Source: Planctomycetaceae bacterium
Lineage (GTDB): Bacteria; Planctomycetota; Planctomycetia; Planctomycetales; Planctomycetaceae
NCBI GenBank assembly: GCA_947463775.1
Contig: CANHVD010000201.1
Span: 1 to 9,163, forward strand
Reading direction: 5' to 3'
Length of the DNA stretch: 9,163 nucleotides
How positions within the stretch are numbered: the first letter of the stretch is position 1; each line of letters opens with the position of its first letter. Position numbers and translations under genes: made by a program. The notes under the pieces were generated by a model. It saw only the letters and a list, made by a program, of their open reading frames with translations. It ran no database searches and was not told the DNA's origin. Positions 6,814-9,163 of the stretch are shown piece after piece.

Positions 6814-8286
6814 TCAGAGATTGCTGCTGAGGACTGCTGGCGTATCGAGATCATGGCTTCTCCGCCGACTCTGCTGACCACAACTTATGGCTTCTCGAGT
6901 ATGAACGATTTCCAGAGCTGCCAGACGATAGGCTTCGGCCATCGTTGGAAAGTTAAACGTTGTCTGAATGAATATATCCACGGGCAGGTTGGCAATCATC
7001 GCCATTTGACCGATATGAACAAGTTCGGTGGCGCCGTCCCCAACGACCTGAATACCAAGGATGCGCTGGCCATCAGGGCATGTCACCATCTTCAGCATGC
7101 CGGAAGGATTTGCTGTGATGTGTGCTCGTGCGATCCGTTCGAAACTCACCCTGGCGATTCTGGGAGCATCGAACTTCTCTCTGGCTTCCTGCTCGGTCAT
7201 CCCAACAGTGGCGATTTCCGGAATCGTATAGATCCCTGTCGGCAGCGAGAGACTGGTTTGGCTTCGCACTCCGCTCAACGCATGAATAACAGCTCTTCGC
7301 CCCTGATCCATCGAGGCGGATGCCAGAGCCGGAGGCCCGATGGTATCCCCGACAGCGTAGATATGCGGGATGGCAGTTTGACAAAACTCATTGACTGTCA
7401 GAAGACCTCTGTCTGAAGCCTGGAGCCCTGCCTTCGCCAGCCCCAGCGAATCAATATTCGCCACACGACCGAGTGCCACGAACGCTTTATCGGAATCAAA
7501 TGCCCGACCATCCGCCAGGATTGTTCTGACGGAACTCAAGCCGTCCCATTTGACTGCTGTTAATTCGCAGTTGCCAATGAACTCTCCTCCATTGGCACGG
7601 AGTTGTTGCAGGAAGTAGTCCACAAGTTCTGCATCGACAAAGCCGAGTGGCCGACTGGCCCTGTCCAGCATCGTGACCCGAACACCGAGAGATGAGAAAG
7701 TGGATGCATATTCACAGGCAATGACTCCGCCGCCGAAGATAGCAATCGATCTTGGCAGGTAGCTCATCGAAAGTATCGAGTCACTATCAAGAATATTCTC
7801 ATGATCAACTCTGATGTTCGGAGGATTTCGTGGTCGCGACCCCGTCGCGATGATCACAGTATTTCCACTCACTGTGGTTTGTTCGCCGCAGACACGCGTA
7901 ATCTCAATATCATGGGCGGACAAAAAACGGGCTCGGCCGTAGAGTCGCTCAACCCCAGCTCGCTCGAGACAGTGTCGGGTTGTTTCCTGATAAGCATGCA
8001 CGACTTCATTCAGTCGCTTCATCAAGCTTGTCACACTGAGTTCAGCGTCATGGCTGATTTGGTAGACGTCTCCGCTGCGACGTTGAAAAGCAGCAAGAGT
8101 CAGGGCTGTTTCACGGAGAGTCTTGCTTGGGATAGTCCCATACTGCACGCAAGCTCCGCCAACCTGAGGCTCCTGCTCAATGATCAGGACACGGGCACCC
8201 TGTTCCGCCGCTTCCAACGCGGCGTTTTGACCTGCCGGGCCACTTCCGATCACAAGCACATCAAATGTCGGGCGTTCAGCGATCAT
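6814..8286 (-). CDS. sthA: Soluble pyridine nucleotide transhydrogenase (SthA)
   Basis: A 490-residue cytoplasmic FAD enzyme that moves hydride between NADPH and NAD+, adjusting the balance of the two pools. It belongs to the dihydrolipoamide dehydrogenase/glutathione reductase fold: FAD motif GSGPAG (14-19), NAD(P) motif GGGVIA (185-190), second FAD motif IYAVGD (309-314) and C-terminal dimerisation domain about 348-460. Three points favour SthA over Lpd. The redox pair is missing: GGACVQYGTIPSK (43-55) keeps C46 but has T51 instead of the second Cys, as E. coli SthA does. The catalytic HxxPTxxE is replaced by NFPTMAEAYRLAAL (445-458), near-identical to SthA. DSDSILSM (167-174) and LPTGIYTIPEI (348-358) also match SthA closely. 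A Ser/Arg-rich tail (461-490) extends about 25 residues beyond the E. coli protein. The start ATG overlaps the HDOD stop in ATGA, implying co-transcription and coupled translation. Confidence 0.9.
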   Translation of the reverse strand: MIAERPTFDVLVIGSGPAGQNAALEAAEQGARVLIIEQEPQVGGACVQYGTIPSKTLRETALTLAAFQRRSGDVYQISHDAELSVTSLMKRLNEVVHAYQETTRHCLERAGVERLYGRARFLSAHDIEITRVCGEQTTVSGNTVIIATGSRPRNPPNIRVDHENILDSDSILSMSYLPRSIAIFGGGVIACEYASTFSSLGVRVTMLDRASRPLGFVDAELVDYFLQQLRANGGEFIGNCELTAVKWDGLSSVRTILADGRAFDSDKAFVALGRVANIDSLGLAKAGLQASDRGLLTVNEFCQTAIPHIYAVGDTIGPPALASASMDQGRRAVIHALSGVRSQTSLSLPTGIYTIPEIATVGMTEQEAREKFDAPRIARVSFERIARAHITANPSGMLKMVTCPDGQRILGIQVVGDGATELVHIGQMAMIANLPVDIFIQTTFNFPTMAEAYRLAALEIVHTREAISCGQQSRRRSHDLDTPAVLSSNL

Positions 8287-9131
8287 GTAGTTGAGTTAAC
8301 CCATTCCAGGATTTCATCTTGGTTTCGCAGAATGCTCTGAAATTGCTCCGGATAAATACTCAGCACCGTGAGCATTGGATGTGAATCGGAAGACTCTGGA
8401 GCGGGTCTCGAGGACAAGGCTTTGTCTGCGAGATAACTCGCCAGATTGATGGTTGCAGCCTGTTGCAAACACCCGGGAGCGTCCTGCGGAGAAAGCTGAA
8501 ACTGAACGGCTTCTGCAACACGGGCTGAGAGGTCCCAGGAAATGATGAGCTTCGCGGCGAGCGAGATTCTGTGTTTCTCTGCAGCTTCGCAGATTTCGGC
8601 GTCTGATGCTGCCAGGCCATAACGACGCCGACGAGTTGCAAGCGCCTGAAAAAGAATCGGACGGCCGACATCGTGAAGCAGGCCGGAAAGAAAAGCTTCC
8701 TCCACGTTCATACGACGAACTCGAGCGATCTCCTGAGCAAACGCCGCTGTCGCAAGCGATCTTCGAAAAGATTGACGAACGTGTGCTTCAAAGTCAGGTA
8801 CGTCGAAGATCTTGCATTGGCACGAAATAAGGACCACGATTTCCCGGACGCAGAGGAGCCCTAGTCGCGCAACAGCCTGCTGAATCGAGGATACGGTTAC
8901 TCCGGTGGAGTAACGAACAGAATTTGCAATGCGAAGCAGATGGCTGGTCAGCGATTGATCGCGTTTTATCAAAGCTACGATGTCCGATACTTCGCAGTCG
9001 ACGTCGCCTGTCAGTTTCAGCAACTGAGCGGCAACCTCAGGCAGCACTGGAAGCTCGCAGTCATCCGAACTGATCACAGCCCTGATCGCGTCCTGAAGTG
9101 ACTCTGGTTTTCTGGCAATCGTTGTGCTCAT
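8283..9131 (-). CDS. HDOD-domain signalling protein
   Basis: A 282-residue soluble protein made almost wholly of one HDOD domain, a catalytically degenerate relative of HD-GYP phosphodiesterases found in bacterial signalling and stress regulation. Conserved segments: LPVLPEVAAQLLKL (27-40), DIVALIKRDQSLTSHLLRIANS (50-71), SSIQQAVARLG (81-91), FLSGLLHDVGRPIL (147-160) and an amphipathic W-containing helix ISWDLSARVAEAVQ (197-210). The HD dipeptide (153-154) is kept, but the later paired histidines expected in active HD-GYP enzymes read FQ (211-212), so hydrolysis of c-di-GMP is unlikely. It has no attached receiver, GGDEF or kinase domain. It is the first gene of a pair with sthA; the 4-nt overlap with sthA makes a functional link plausible. 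The ATG at 9131 follows GGCGGAAAG on the minus strand (9146-9138), an acceptable ribosome site. The biochemical role of most HDOD proteins is unknown. Confidence 0.9.
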   Translation of the reverse strand: MSTTIARKPESLQDAIRAVISSDDCELPVLPEVAAQLLKLTGDVDCEVSDIVALIKRDQSLTSHLLRIANSVRYSTGVTVSSIQQAVARLGLLCVREIVVLISCQCKIFDVPDFEAHVRQSFRRSLATAAFAQEIARVRRMNVEEAFLSGLLHDVGRPILFQALATRRRRYGLAASDAEICEAAEKHRISLAAKLIISWDLSARVAEAVQFQLSPQDAPGCLQQAATINLASYLADKALSSRPAPESSDSHPMLTVLSIYPEQFQSILRNQDEILEWVNSTT

Positions 9132-9163
9132 GCCGTGTCTTTCCGCCTGTACTCTAGTCTAAA
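9132..9163 (-). promoter_or_regulatory. Upstream end of the HDOD-sthA unit
   Basis: Only 32 bases upstream of the HDOD start are in view. They include the purine-rich GGCGGAAAG stretch (9146-9138 on the minus strand) that likely serves as ribosome site. The promoter must lie mostly or wholly beyond the window edge. Confidence 0.35.

Noticed and set aside
7589..7609. TGGCAC and TTGCA elements resembling a sigma54 promoter
   Set aside because: It lies inside the sthA coding sequence and the GG-GC spacing is 12 rather than 10 bases.
6814..8286. Dihydrolipoamide dehydrogenase or mercuric reductase identity for the flavoprotein
   Set aside because: The second redox cysteine and the catalytic His of the HxxPTxxE motif are both absent, while SthA-specific segments are present.
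8283..9131. Active HD-GYP c-di-GMP phosphodiesterase
   Set aside because: No GYP motif, and the later metal-binding histidine pair is missing; the HDOD pattern fits the whole length.

Overview
The window looks like a chromosomal segment of a Gram-negative, moderate-GC bacterium, most likely a planctomycete. That placement rests on family resemblance only: a histidine kinase opening with MRWPIRNQIL and carrying an HQLRNSITGA phosphoacceptor box, and a PilZ-type protein whose layout (basic RxxxR cluster, TYDMRRAGVGV, GGW) resembles many planctomycetal PilZ proteins. Shine-Dalgarno sequences are weak or absent, which also fits. There is no rRNA, tRNA, CRISPR array, insertion sequence or other recognisable mobile DNA.

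Layout. Positions 1-1320 hold no convincing gene; their last 200 bases contain inverted repeats that may form a leader or operator for the next gene. A single plus-strand gene (1321-2661) encodes a stand-alone flavoprotein equivalent to the FAD/NAD(P)H module of the nitrite reductase large subunit NirB, without the iron-sulfur and siroheme parts. It converges on a block of five minus-strand genes. Read in their direction of transcription, these are: an HDOD-domain signalling protein (9131-8283); soluble pyridine nucleotide transhydrogenase SthA (8286-6814), overlapping it by 4 nt; a small PilZ-like protein (6498-5995); a membrane-bound sensor histidine kinase (about 5660-4293); and an NtrC-family sigma54 activator (4273-2861), starting 19 nt after the kinase stop.

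How the parts may work together. Two minus-strand pairs are strongly supported as co-expressed: HDOD-SthA by an ATGA stop/start overlap, and kinase-regulator by tight spacing and cognate domains. The regulator's C-terminal half resembles NtrC (GlnG) more than AtoC or ZraR. Its convergent neighbour is a NirB-type reductase, so a nitrogen or redox theme is possible, but no target sites prove it. SthA and the NirB-like protein are both pyridine-nucleotide flavoproteins, so NAD(P)H balance is the common biochemical thread.

I found no clear new defence or mobile system. The best leads are the HDOD-SthA translational coupling, the isolated NirB flavin module with an NADPH-like binding fingerprint, and the inverted-repeat cluster in front of it.
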